Assembly (NCBI GenBank): GCA_048213135.1
Contig: PS015013.1
Location: 207,221 to 231,947, forward strand
Origin: Reclinomonas americana ATCC 50394
Taxonomy: Eukaryota > Jakobida > Jakobea > Jakobida
Direction: 5' to 3'
DNA: 24,727 nucleotides
Below the pieces are notes generated by a model, which worked only from the letters and a program-made list of their open reading frames with translations, made no database searches and was not told the origin of the DNA. Positions 12,445-22,844 of this stretch are shown here, in pieces; position 1 is the stretch's first letter, and each line of letters opens with the position of its first letter. The position numbers and the translations under genes are program-made.

Positions 12445-14294
12445 GAAGGAAAGGGAGGAGAGAGGAGAAGAAGAGAGNNNNNNNNNNNNNNNNNNNNNNN
12501 NNNNNNNNNNNNNNNNNNNNNNNNNNNNNNNNNNNNNNNNNNNNNNNNNNNNNNNNNNNNNNNNNNNNNNNNNNNNNNNNNNNNNNNNNNNNNNNNNNNN
12601 NNNNNNNNNNNNNNNNNNNNNNNNNNNNNNNNNNNNNNNNNNNNNNNNNNNNNNNNNNNNNNNNNNNNNNNNNNNNNNNNNNNNNNNNNNNNNNNNNNNN
12701 NNNNNNNNNNNNNNNNNNNNNNNNNNNNNNNNNNNNNNNNNNNNNNNNNNNNNNNNNNNNNNNNNNNNNNNNNNNNNNNNNNNNNNNNNNNNNNNNNNNN
12801 NNNNNNNNNNNNNNNNNNNNNNNNNNNNNNNNNNNNNNNNNNNNNNNNNNNNNNNNNNNNNNNNNNNNNNNNNNNNNNNNNNNNNNNNNNNNNNNNNNNN
12901 NNNNNNNNNNNNNNNNNNNNNNNNNNNNNNNNNNNNNNNNNNNNNNNNNNNNNNNNNNNNNNNNNNNNNNNNNNNNNNNNNNNNNNNNNNNNNNNNNNNN
13001 NNNNNNNNNNNNNNNNNNNNNNNNNNNNNNNNNNNNNNNNNNNNNNNNNNNNNNNNNNNNNNNNNNNNNNNNNNNNNNNNNNNNNNNNNNNNNNNNNNNN
13101 NNNNNNNNNNNNNNNNNNNNNNNNNGGCACGGAGAATGTGCTGCAGGCGTGCCGTGAACTTGGTGTGTGTGTGTCAGTTTCTTTATCCTTTGTGACTTTG
13201 TTGTTTCCTTACGTGAGTTGAGCTGGCCGCAGGGATCGAGCGTGTGGTGTACACCAGCACCACCAACGTGGTGTTCCAGGGACGCCCGATTCCGAACGGT
13301 GACGAGACGCACCCGTATGGCGACGAAGACGCGTGTGTGGATGCGTACTCGCGCACCAAGGGAATTGCGGAGCGTGCGGTGCTGGCTGCCTGCACCACTA
13401 CCAGCACCACCAGCACCAACAACATCACGCCATCTGCACCGCTGTGCACGTGTGCCATCCGGCCCGCCGGCATCTACGGCGACGGGGAGGAGAGGCACTT
13501 GCCGCGCATCCTCGGCAACGTGCAAAAGGGCCTGTACATGTGCACGATTGGCGACGCCGACTCGCTTGTCGAGTGGGTGTATGGCGACAATCTCGCGCAC
13601 GCGCACATTCTGGCCATGGAGCGCCTGCATGTGGGCTCACGCGTGTGTCGCCAGGCCTACTTTATCTCCGACGGTGTACCGATCAACAATTTTGAGTTTC
13701 TGCGGCCGCTGGTGGAGGTGAGGGGAGCGAGTTGGAGGTGCTCATTTGCATGCTTGGGTCTCTTACAAATCGTTGTCGCAGGCCATGGGCTACCGACACC
13801 CGCGCGCCCGTGTGCCCACCTGGCTGATGTACTATTTTGCTTTCTTTGTGGAGCTCGTGTGGCGACTGCTGTCTCCGCTGGTCAACTTTCAGCCACTGCT
13901 CACGCGAGCTGAGATCTACAAGGTCGCCGTCACGCACTACTTTTCGCTGAACAAGGCCCGCCGTGATCTCGGTGTGTGTCTGTGTGCAGCAATGTCACGA
14001 CGCATTCTTGCCTCCACTGATTCGTATTCCGTGTGTATGGGGGCAGGTTATGAGCCACTGTTCGCCGCCGAGGTCGGAATGCAGCGGACCATTGCGTACT
14101 ACCAGTGCGTGTCCTTCCTCCGATCTCTCATTTCCACGAGTCTCACTGGCCTTTGATTTAGAAAACACTATCCACACCTCGCGAAACAACCACCGAGTGC
14201 GACGACAGGATTCTTGCGTCGAGCGATACACCTGGTGGCCCTTGTGGCGCTCTTTGTGGTGGTGCTGGCGGGCCTCATGGATTTTGGAGTGTAG
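12248..14294 (+). CDS. SDR42E1: SDR42E1-like NAD(P)-dependent sterol/3-beta-HSD family dehydrogenase, interrupted by a gap
   Basis: Extended short-chain dehydrogenase of the 3-beta-hydroxysteroid dehydrogenase group. Exons: 12248-12388, (gap), 13126-13162, 13233-13717, 13782-13971, 14047-14104, 14162-14294. Seen: Rossmann motif VVAGGSGYLGRTLA near residue 18; GTENVLQACRELG; VVYTSTTNVVFQG; catalytic YSRTKGIAE (YxxxK); IRPAGIYGDGEERHLPRI; SLVEWVYGDNLAHAHILA; AYFISDGVPINNFEFLRPL; NFQPLLTRAEIYKV then THYFSLNKARRDLGY. The last exon codes a hydrophobic helix (HLVALVALFVVVLAGLM) four residues before the stop, matching the C-terminal membrane anchor of animal SDR42E proteins; ER-membrane location is inferred. 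The residues after the first strand (co-enzyme specificity and early catalytic region) fall in the 648-base gap. The substrate is not shown by the sequence. Confidence 0.93.
12398..12441. repeat. (GA)n microsatellite in SDR42E1 intron 1
   Basis: About 22 GA units directly after the exon 1 donor, continuing as purine-rich sequence to the N-run at 12478. The repeat may be why the assembly broke here. Confidence 0.95.
12478..13125. other. Assembly gap (648 N)
   Basis: Largest gap in the window; hides SDR42E1 coding sequence between the first exon and the GTENVLQ exon. Confidence 0.99.
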
Positions 14295-14372
14295 ACGACT
14301 GAGCATTTTGTGTCGCACCCCTCTCTGTTGTCTTTCCTTCGCGGTTCATTAGCGCCTCCGACATACGCAAAT

Positions 14373-14458
14373 NNNNNNNNNNNNNNNNNNNNNNNNNNNN
14401 NNNNNNNNNNNNNNNNNNNNNNNNNNNNNNNNNNNNNNNNNNNNNNNNNNNNNNNNNN
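14373..14458. other. Assembly gap (86 N)
   Basis: Hides the 3' end of JKAMP between its last visible codon at 14459 and the SDR42E1 3' flank. Confidence 0.99.
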
Positions 14459-15660
14459 ACACACTGTCAGCACCGACACCGCCAGCGGCCCGAGAATGGC
14501 CAGGGCCAGCCAGGCACCATTAAAGTGACTGTAGAATGCCATGAGGCCGGCGGTGCCGAGGAACGCCATGCCCACCCCGCTGGCAATCAGGAACACGGTC
14601 AACAACGTGTCGTCGGAGATGCTGCGCGCGGAGAGGACGAGGAAGAACAGGCCGAGAAGCATCAGCACGTACGGCATGCTGTAGAAGAGCAGGCCACCAA
14701 AAATCGCGTGCACGAGGAACGCCGCCGGTGCCGTCCACAGCACGTGATAGGCGGAGGCGTAGAGGCCTCGTCGAACATCGTTTTTGGGCACCAGCAGACG
14801 GAGCAGAGGGACGCGCACGACAATGGCATGCACGACACTGAAAAAGAGAAACACCATGAAGAACGTGTACCTGCACATGCATGCAATGGTGCAAGTCAGC
14901 AACAACAACAACAACCGAGGGCGACGACCGACAGAGCACCGCACGCAACAGCGGATACACGGCCTCGCTGGCACACTCGGTTCTCCCATCGGGCGGCTGA
15001 TGAAAGTACGTGTACCAATCATCGACACTCTGCGTGCCGCACGACGGAAACGCAAAGTGTCCGCCCGTCATCGACAACACCGCAAAGCACGCCGACGCCA
15101 GTGTCTCCACGGCCACCAGCAGCAGCGTAATGACCACCAACCAGCCCGACTGCTCACCGTGCTGCTCCTCCACGGCCTTGACACGCACCAGCATGCACAG
15201 GCCGAGAAGCATCACGTACACGACAATCTCCGAGACCACAAAGAAGACGTCGTACTGCGAGAACGAGTCTGTGCATGGCACGCATACCCAGCCATCTGTG
15301 CGACTGCCACGCTTGCAGAACTGCACCGCCACAGGCTGTCAGAGGAGAGTGAATGAGAGAGAGAGAGAGAGTGAGAATGACGCGACTGTGCATGCAGAGG
15401 CCTCGGGCGCGGCAAACGATTGCGCGTCCAGTCGACGTCCACAGTAGCGACCAGCGCAGGCGGCATTGTCGGCCTGGAAGAGCGCGCGATCGGCAGCACT
15501 CACGTACGACTCTTTTAACAACAAGGCAGTCAGCACAAAGAGAAGAGAGATGCACATGGAGAGAGAGAGAGAGACAGAGCGCACCGTGTGGCAACTGTGC
15601 ATACGCGACAGCAGCAAAGCAGCACAGCAGACACACAGTGAGCAGCAGTGGTCGCCGCAT
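14459..15660 (-). CDS. JKAMP: JKAMP (JNK1/MAPK8-associated membrane protein), 3' end in gap
   Basis: JAMP is a multi-spanning ER membrane protein which in animals recruits proteasomes and ERAD factors. Exons: 15660-15585, 15511-15387, 15335-14950, 14870-14459; phases agree, giving 333 visible residues. Family signature seen: CAGRYCGR, then a Cys-rich lumenal segment ending in RTDGWVCVPCTDS, SQYDVFF, hydrophobic helices, DDWYTYFHQP, CASEAVYPLYT (rebuilt across a GTTGCG donor), and a run of helices (FFMVFLFFSVVHAIVV, IFGGLLFYSMPYVLMLLGLF, ALAILGPLAVSVL). Unlike the human protein as I recall it, it starts with a clear signal-peptide-like segment (RRPLLLTVCLLCCFAAVAYA). The last residues lie in or beyond the gap; several frames between 14372 and 14250 could supply the end, so the stop is not assigned. 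Confidence 0.92.
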
Positions 15661-15881
15661 TCGTGACAGAGCAGAGCAAGAGGACACACACGCGGACAGA
15701 ATTAATGAAAGCAGAGAGCGCGCGCTCACCGACCAGCGCCAGTCGCGGTGCCAGCAGCAGCAGCAGTGGAGCAGCCACAGCAGCAGCAACAGTGGGAGTG
15801 GGTCCCACAGAGTACCACCACCCTGCACCGTGGCACACACACGTGCATCGCGTGGAGGAGGCGACTGTGACCTCGCCGGCG
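15661..15881. promoter_or_regulatory. Divergent spacer between JKAMP and the thioesterase, with CAG repeat
   Basis: The two genes are head to head. The thioesterase frame is open upstream of 15882 to an ATG at 15705, so the shared spacer is 44 or 221 bases depending on start choice. It includes a short CAG run near 15751-15767. No promoter motif was identified. Confidence 0.45.
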
Positions 15882-17433
15882 ATGAGTGGTGTGCGGCGTC
15901 GACTGGTGTTGCGTGTGGTCACTGCGGTGGTGTTGGTGGCGCTGATGGTGGCAGTGTGGGGAGTCATTGGGCGACTGAGCTCGTCGGATGTGGTCGGTGG
16001 AGGTGGCGCGCACTGGGCCAATGGGAAGAAGAGAAGTGGTGCTGGTGCTGGTGCAGCAAAGGTTTGGTCACACGCATGATGCGGTGGAAAAGGCGGCTCT
16101 TGTCTCACGTGTGTACGATGGGGAGAAGAGTGGAGGAGCATCGGGCATTTCGGATGCCGAGCGCAAGGACATTGATGGTGGTGGTGAGGCGTCGTTGGGC
16201 GTGGACTCTGATGTCACGTCGCCCATTGGATCAGAGGCGCTGGCGGCCATTGGAGCGCCACTGGTGCGCATCGACTCCCTCTCTCTGCCGGTGTTTGTCA
16301 CACGTGCTCACCACCGACCACGTGCGCAGGTGCTGGAGGGATCGCTGCCGATTACGGCGTCGGTGATTTGGTTGCACGGCATTGGCGATCGCGGCGAGTC
16401 GTATCGCCCGTTGGCGGAGCAGCTGATTGCGCGCTTCCCGTTCTTGCGCGTGGTGTTGCCATCGGCGTGAGTTGTCGTCTGTGTGGTGCTGTTGTCCACT
16501 CCTTCTGTCGCTCATGCGGGCATGACAGACCACTGCGCAAGTGCGCCATCTATCCGTCTCCCCTGCACGCATGGTACGAGGTCAACTCGCTGGATCCGCA
16601 GGCCCCTGGTGCGTGTCAGTCTCCTTCGCCGTGCGTGTGTGGCTCCCCCTCCTGACCTTATGGTGCAGAGGAGGAGAGCAGTATCAAGTGGGCGGCCAAG
16701 GAGGTGCATCGTCTCATTCGCGAAGAGGCAGTGGCGAGCAGCATCCCCACGCAGCGCGTCTTTGTCGGCGGTTTCAGCCAGGGCGGCGCCGTGGCACTGT
16801 ATGCGGCGCTGACGAGCCCCGTGGAGGTGGGTGGTGTTGTGGTGCACGGCGGCTACATCCCGCTGCGCCAGCAATTCCCAGCCGCCACCGCCGACTCGGC
16901 ATTTGTCTCCCAGTTGCATGTGCTGATGACGCACGGTGAGTGTGGACGCGTGAGTAGTCTCTTTGCGGCAATCTCACATCTGTGTGACATTCGTACCCTT
17001 CGCAGGAGCACTGGATTCGCGTGTACCTCTGCAATGGGCCGAAGTTTCGCGTGACATTGTCCGCGACACCGGCGCGCACGTCAAGTTTGTCAAGGTGTGC
17101 GCTCTCTGTTGTGCTGGTGGTCGTGGGTTGTCATTTATCCCCGTGCGCCCCAATAGTACTCGTCAGTGGGCCACACGCTGCCGCCAGTGGCACTCGCCGA
17201 CACTGCCAAGTGGCTGCAAAGTTGTGTTTGTTTCACTCTCTCACACAAACTCTCCTCTCGCTCATCGTCGTGTGGCAGAGCGCTTGGCTGACGACGACGA
17301 CGACGACAAATCCGACTCACACAATGGACGGAGAAAAGAAGACGCTGCCGACGAAAACGACAGCGACGACGACGACGACAACAAGAAGGATGACAAGGAC
17401 GACCGTGACAGCGACAGAGGGCACGAGGACTAG
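15882..17433 (+). CDS. LYPLA: Acyl-protein thioesterase (lysophospholipase I/II family) with N-terminal membrane anchor and acidic tail
   Basis: Alpha/beta hydrolase that in this family removes palmitate from proteins. Exons: 15882-16061, 16129-16466, 16529-16608, 16669-16935, 17006-17094, 17157-17220, 17279-17433; all phases close (390 residues). Seen: oxyanion-region HGIGDRGESY; PLRKCAIYPSPLHAWYEV; SLDPQAPEEESSI; nucleophile elbow GFSQGGAVALYAAL (Ser); VVHGGYIPLRQQFP; THGALDSRVPLQWAE (Asp); YSSVGHTLPP (His), a complete triad. Odd additions: residues 3-30 are basic then hydrophobic (RRRLVLRVVTAVVLVALMVAVWGVI), a type II anchor, followed by a Gly/Ala linker, and the protein ends in an Asp/Lys tail. 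Usual members are soluble and about 230 residues. The first intron (16062-16128) has a weak pyrimidine tract; without it the anchor and the hydrolase are in different frames. ATG 15705 would add 59 residues. A GTTGTG donor is used at 17221. Confidence 0.9.
17285..17430. repeat. GAC-type triplet repeat coding the thioesterase acidic tail
   Basis: Imperfect GAC/GAT/AAG triplets encode Asp runs (six and five in a row) and Asp/Lys mixtures up to the stop at 17431. Confidence 0.85.
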
Positions 17434-17494
17434 CATCCAATCTCGAAACGAAATAACCCAATCCTGTGAACACAATTCTCGATGTTTATTCCAA
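17434..17494. other. 61-base convergent 3' spacer
   Basis: The plus-strand thioesterase and minus-strand GPN2 stop codons are 61 bases apart, so the 3' UTRs very likely overlap. Confidence 0.8.
17485..17490 (-). terminator. Polyadenylation signal AATAAA for GPN2
   Basis: Minus-strand AATAAA begins four bases after the GPN2 stop. Cleavage would then fall inside the thioesterase 3' region on the opposite strand. Confidence 0.55.
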
Positions 17495-18930
17495 TCATGG
17501 GGGTGCAGGCTGCCGCTCCACCACTTGCAACTTGGCTGCCTTACGTCGCAGTCGACGGGTCTGCAGATCGTCGTCGTCGTGATCCCCGTCATCATCGTCG
17601 TCATCATCGTCATCGTCTTCTAAGTCATCTCCATCATCTCCATCATCGTCGGTGGCGCGCGGTCGATACTTGTGCGGGAGCCAGTGCGTGCTGCAGAACT
17701 GGTGTAAGACAACACAAAGCATGTCGCCCACATGGCGAGTGCCGCGACGCAACTCCTCGGCAAAGTTGGCAAACGCCTCAAAGTACGTCGACTCGGCCTC
17801 ATCAGTCGACAGGCCAGTCAGCGCGAATCCGTTCGCCTTGTCGGCCAGCGTCAGCACACGCCACACACTCTCCTTCTCCGTTATGTCCAGCGGCTGGTAC
17901 GAGACCAACCCAAAGTCCTGGATCAACTCGATCAGGCGGTCAGACAGCTTGGCAAAGCGCTCCGACGCCTGCTGTCGCAGCAAGCTCGGTCGCAACGCCT
18001 CCAGCTCCAGCACCTCGGTGTAGTACTCCAGGCCGAGCTCTACGACACGACACGCGGTGAGATTCCGTATTGCCTATCCCCCACAGAGCTGCACACACAC
18101 GAACCGAGCTCGCCCATGCTCTCCACGAGATCGATCTTGGAGAGCACGTTGACGTGCGGCAGCTCCACGTGCAGCATGGTCACCAGCGAAACGAGTGTCG
18201 CCGAGATGAACTTGGAGGCATCGGAGCAGTAGTGCGAGTCCACCAGATGCATGGCCACGAGCTGCGCACAGCAGCAACACAGTCAAGGCACCATTGAGCT
18301 CTCGACAGCAGGAGATGGCGACCGACCTGAAAATGCATCTCGCGACACAGCCGCTGCACGATCGCTCGCACCGTCTGGTGGTGCGTGTACAGCTCCACTT
18401 GCCCGGGACAGTCAAAGAGCACGTACGCGTCTGCACAGACCAATGAGTGAGACTGGCATGAGCTCGAGGTGGGGGCGAGGAGACAAGTCCGCACCGGGAA
18501 ATCGCTGCAGCTGCTCTTGCAGCCAATCAAAGTTGGCCTCCAGGTACTCGATGGCATACACCAGGCCTGCCACGGAGCACAGAGTGTGAGAGGTCACCAC
18601 ATCGGACTCAGTCTCTCTCTCTGTCTCTCTCTCTCACACACACACACCGCCATTTGGTCCGAGATTGTAGGTGGCACACACGTCGGCCACAGTCACCAAC
18701 TCGCGCAAGTCAATGTCGCACTCGTACCTGTGGTGTGCGGCACGTGAGATGCACGACGCGGAGAGAGAGAGGAGGTGATGTCGAATGCGCAACGGAAGTG
18801 CGTCGTTGGCCGGGTCCAAGTTGACCACGCACACGGGTCGCTTGAGGGCGCGCAGGAACTGTTGCATGCCTGCACAGTAGGTGGTCTTGCCGGAGCCTGG
18901 TGGCCCGATGACCACCTGCCCGAATGGCAT
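17495..18930 (-). CDS. GPN2: GPN-loop GTPase 2
   Basis: GPN GTPases act in cytoplasmic assembly and nuclear import of RNA polymerases. Exons: 18930-18794, 18727-18648, 18566-18495, 18430-18327, 18261-18105, 18039-17495; phases close to 364 residues. Seen: [17 protein letters not shown] (P-loop) at the N-terminus; [20 protein letters not shown] (rebuilt across a GTTGCG donor); the family-defining GPN triad in [30 protein letters not shown] (G3); [33 protein letters not shown] (G4, SKID); [27 protein letters not shown]; and VDKANGY-like ADKANGF. The match in order and spacing is to GPN2 rather than GPN1 or GPN3. The C-terminus carries an extra Asp-rich tail (about 30 acidic residues in 35) before [12 protein letters not shown], coded by GAC/GAT repeats. 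It starts 65 bases downstream of the GPC1 stop on the same strand. Confidence 0.95.
17568..17660. repeat. GAT/GAC triplet repeat (minus strand) coding the GPN2 acidic tail
   Basis: On the plus strand it reads as CGT/CAT/CAC/TCG triplets; on the minus strand it encodes a run of ten Asp plus further DDGDD and GDHDDDD blocks. Confidence 0.85.
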
Positions 18931-18995
18931 TCGCTCCTCTCGTAAACAAACAAAAGATAAGCAAAGACAAGCTGCAATGCGTCGATCGATTAGTT
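18931..18995. other. 65-base tandem spacer between GPC1 stop and GPN2 start
   Basis: Both genes read on the minus strand. The GPC1 3' end and GPN2 promoter must fit in, or overlap, this interval. In a eukaryote this could be a compact promoter, a read-through pair, or a GPN2 5' UTR inside GPC1. Confidence 0.6.
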
Positions 18996-20968
18996 TCACT
19001 GCGTTGACTCCTCCTCTGCCTCACTCCCTGACGAGTCCCCACCATCGTCATCCTCGCCACCGTCAGCTTCTCCCTCATCCTCGCCTCCTCCATCTGCCCC
19101 TGCGCGGGCAGAACCGGGTGACGAGTGGGCGAGACGGGCACGACGTTTGGCGGCCTTCTCGGCTCGGAAGCGCGCAGCCACGGTGGCCAGGTCCGGCGAG
19201 CTTACGCTTTGTGCTGGCCCAGGGCCCGACGACTGGGCACTGGTGGCGGTGGTGCTGGGGTCGGAGCCGGCCGACGAGGCAGCGCCAGGCTCCGATGCAG
19301 GGTTCTCGCTCATCACCCAGTGCGTGTCCTTGAAAACCTCCGAGACGAAGCGCTCGCTGAGCTCCTTCAGCTTGTGCTCGTACTGCGCACTGAACTGTGG
19401 CGCACACACAGAAACAGGCAAGGGTCAACAAGGTTGTCTCTTTCTTCGTCTCCCCGCTCCGCCTCGATCTCACACACCTTCTCAATGTAGAACGTGGCGC
19501 CATTCCACACCGACGCCGACAAAATGGCCACCAAGAGCACCAGATGCACGTAAAAGTGCTCGAACATGAACTTGACCGGCAGCGCAGTGATGAACGTGAA
19601 CGCCAGCTGCAGGCCTGCGCAAGAGACCGTCAGCCTTCACACCCCATGCATCGATTTCCTTTCAAGCTCTTGCCCCCCCACACGCACCCACAAACATGAT
19701 GAACTCTGAGCCGGGCTTGGCCACGCGACACAGCTTGGAGACGACGGCATTGTAGGTGAGCATGTAGCGCAGCGACGTCATAATGCTGGCATCCTTCTTC
19801 AGCATGTCGCGGTCGACGTACTCGGTCTTCAGCAGATAGGAGGTCTGCCAGTAGGCGTAGAACAAGAACATGCCCAGCATGTTCATCCCGTAGTTGTACT
19901 CGCAGTTGGCGTGGTTGTTGCACACGGCGTACTTTCCGTCCGACGGATACCAGCGCAAGCAAAAGCAGACTGCACACGCAACAAACAACAGCGTCACGCA
20001 CGGCGGTCACGAGAGGCAAAGCATCACAGGAGCACGCACCGACAGGTGGAATGGAGTGAATAAAGACCGAGGTGACCTTGTCGACCGAGTGGAAGACGAG
20101 GGAGTTGCGCCACGTGGGAATGGCCCATAGCAGCGTGCCGTTCGAGATGGTGAACACGAGCTGGAAGAGCGCCGCACTTGTCGGATAGAAAACCAAATAG
20201 ACCACCAGCGCCATGTTCGCAAAGTAGCAAAGAGTCGATCAGGAAGTAGTGATCCTTGTTGGAGTGGTAGCTGAAGAAGCGCGTGATGACCAACTGCAAG
20301 CAGCACGAGGCTTAATGAATGATTCTATTGCGGAACTCGCTCACGCACTCACTCACCAGCGGCATCCAGAACAAGTAATAGTACGGTGTGAGATGCGGAA
20401 CGCGACCAGCCATGTACGCAAGCATGACTGTGTTCAACACGCCTATTTCCGGAGAGTGGGATCCGTGAGACAAGTGGAAAACAGCTCTCATTCTCTCTCC
20501 GCCAGCTGCCCTCACCCAAGTAGAACGCGATCTTGTCCCTGAGCTTGACAACGACGGGATTCTGCAGGCCACGCAACAACTTCTGCTCTCCACGCGCTCA
20601 GTCAATCGCGAGGCCAACATGAGTGCAAAGGAAAACACGCAACAAGTCTCCTCTTTTGCACCGCGTGCACCATGGCGGTCTTGCGTGCGGAGAAGAGCGA
20701 TCGCAGTCGCGCCGCCTTGTTCTTGATTCGAGATCCGAGACTATCCAACGACACATCGCTGTCTCACACGCATTGCCACTCAGTCTCTCTCTCACACACA
20801 CTCCTCTCGCGCAACACACACAAACCCTTTGAGCTTCTCAAACACACTGAACGCGCTGTTGTCGATCTGTGCGCGACGTGATGAGTACACACTCTCACAC
20901 ACACGCGTGTGCACACACACCTCGCCAATGTCATAGTCGGCATCGACCAGGTAGCCCGTGGCTGCCAT
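18996..20968 (-). CDS. GPC1: Glycerophosphocholine acyltransferase GPC1 (DUF2838), with one-base frameshift
   Basis: GPC1 acylates glycerophosphocholine with acyl-CoA to lyso-PC in phospholipid remodelling; multi-pass ER membrane protein. Exons: 20968-20921, 20866-20826, 20758-20644, 20582-20516, 20442-20357, 20293-20040, 19969-19688, 19614-19478, 19394-18996. Seen: [11 protein letters not shown] and [80 protein letters not shown] then VFIHSIPP, the DUF2838 hallmark; [36 protein letters not shown]; further helices; a Ser/Glu/Asp-rich C-terminal tail. Exon 20293-20040 is 254 nt where phase needs 253: at about 20227-20236 one extra base breaks the LID-[F]-CYFAN segment. All other junctions are in phase (about 475 residues if whole), so a sequencing error is likelier than decay. 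Start 20968 is the first ATG of the frame. Confidence 0.9.
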
Positions 20969-21043
20969 TCTCGCGATCGCCACTTGTCACACAAAGGAGG
21001 ACGAGCTTGTCCTCTCTCCCTCAGTCACTTTGGGGTTTGCATC
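20969..21043. promoter_or_regulatory. Shared divergent promoter region of GPC1 and the kelch gene
   Basis: Seventy-five bases separate the two start codons, which read outwards. It holds a pyrimidine stretch (CCTCTCTCCCTC) on the plus strand and no visible TATA box. Inferred from gene layout. Confidence 0.5.
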
Positions 21044-22811
21044 ATGCGAGTGGCACTGCTGCTGCTCGTGCTGGTGGTGGCCATCACCACCACTGCTACT
21101 GCCAAGCCCGGCAACAAGCATGCAACTGCATCGTCTGCCTCGCTGGGTATGTGCGCTGCAGACAGACATGTCGAGCAAGCCATGACTCTCTCTCTCTTCC
21201 CTCACACACACACACGCAGTGTTCACCTGGCAGCATGTGGACGACGCCAATCAACACGTTTCACCGTCACTCATCGGGCGTCGCGTGGGTCATGTCAGTG
21301 CGGCGGCCACATGCAATCGCAGTGTGTTTTGGTGGGGTGGTCGGACGTCGCCAGTGGCCTTTTCCGATTCGCTTGTGAGCAGCTCGTGGATGGAGTCGGG
21401 CGATATGGAGTCGATCAAGGAGCTGAGTGTGAGTGGCGACGTGCCCAGTGGTCGTATGGGTGCATCGATGGTCGCCGTGCGCGCGAACGAGGAATGCACG
21501 CAGCAGCGATTGCTGCTGTTTGGAGGGCGCGATAGTGTGTTCTCGGGCGCCCCGTTGGCAGAGGCGGTGGTCCACGAGTACTCGACTGGTGCGTCTGTGT
21601 GTGTGTCTGCAAGTGGGCTTTTGCCTCGCCTCATCCTGCTTCCTGCAAAAGAGTACGAAAGCTGGCAGACGCTGCCGAGCAATCGCCACTCGCCGTCGCC
21701 CCGCACCGGTCACTGCTCGGTGCTGGTCGACAACTCGCTGATGTACATCATTGGTGGTTTCGATGGAACGCACCGACTCGCCGATGTGCACGTCTTCAAC
21801 GCCGAGCGCAAGGAGTTTGTGCCGGTGCAGATTGGTGGCAGCGGTTCGCTGTCACCGCGCGAGGGCCACCGATGCGTGGCGATTGGCACCAACATTTACG
21901 TGGTGGGCGGCTCAGATGGCGATGTGTTCTTTGATGATGTGCATGTGTTGGACACGAGTTGCGTCGTTTGCATGATGGCACCACCACGACCCGATCGATG
22001 GTTCGCTGACGTGGCGCGACACAGAGACGCGCAAGTGGGCCAAGATGTCCACGCGTGGCCAGTTTACTGCANNNNNNNNNNNNNNNNNNNNNNNNNNNNN
22101 NNNNNNNNNNNNNNNNNNNNNNNNNNNNNNNNNNNNNNNNNNNNNNNNNNNNNNNNNNNNNNNNNNNNNNNNNNNNNNNNNNNNNNNNNNNNNNNNNNNN
22201 NNNNNNNNNNNNNNNNNNNNNNNNNNNNNNNNNNNNNNNNNNNNNNNNNNNNNNNNNNNNNNNNNNNNNNNNNNNNNNNNNNNGGAGACTGGTCGCAACT
22301 CTGCCGTGCGAAGCTCAATCTGTGTCTGGTGCACAGTGGCGTAGCGCGCACGCAGTTGGGCCAGCGATTCCACCAGTGTGGCATTGTAAGTCCGAATTTG
22401 ACTGCGCAGCAGCTCGAGACGGGCGAGCGTTGAAGAAAAATCGCCCCTCAGCTTCCACAGGGAATCCTCGGCGGCGGCCAGCTTCTCCAGTTTGGGCCTC
22501 AGCAGCCCCCAGTGCCGCTCAGCGCTGGTCCAGACCGCACCATCCGCTCCGTCCACAGGCTGATCGGACACACGCACTGTGCCACTTGGAATGCAGCAGT
22601 GATGTGACGGGCCGGCAGCGTGCATCAGGTCGCCAGCGGGGAGAGTGCTGTTCACGAATCGCTCGATTTCGTCAATCAAGTGCACAACGTGCTCGAGCGA
22701 CATCGACTTGGTGGTGGTGGTGGTGGTCGTCGTCGTCGTCGATGTCGTTGTTGTCGCTGATGACGATGACTGGCGCGTCGCTGACGTGCTCTTGCGCTTG
22801 ACAGTTGTTGA

Positions 22812-22844
<33 letters not shown>

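Noticed and set aside
14525-15130. 201-residue plus-strand open frame, His/Gln/Arg-rich
   Set aside because: Antisense of the JKAMP membrane helices; no family features.
15353-16366. 337-residue plus-strand open frame
   Set aside because: Arg/Cys/Trp-rich, overlaps JKAMP exons and runs out of frame through the thioesterase; no conserved motifs.
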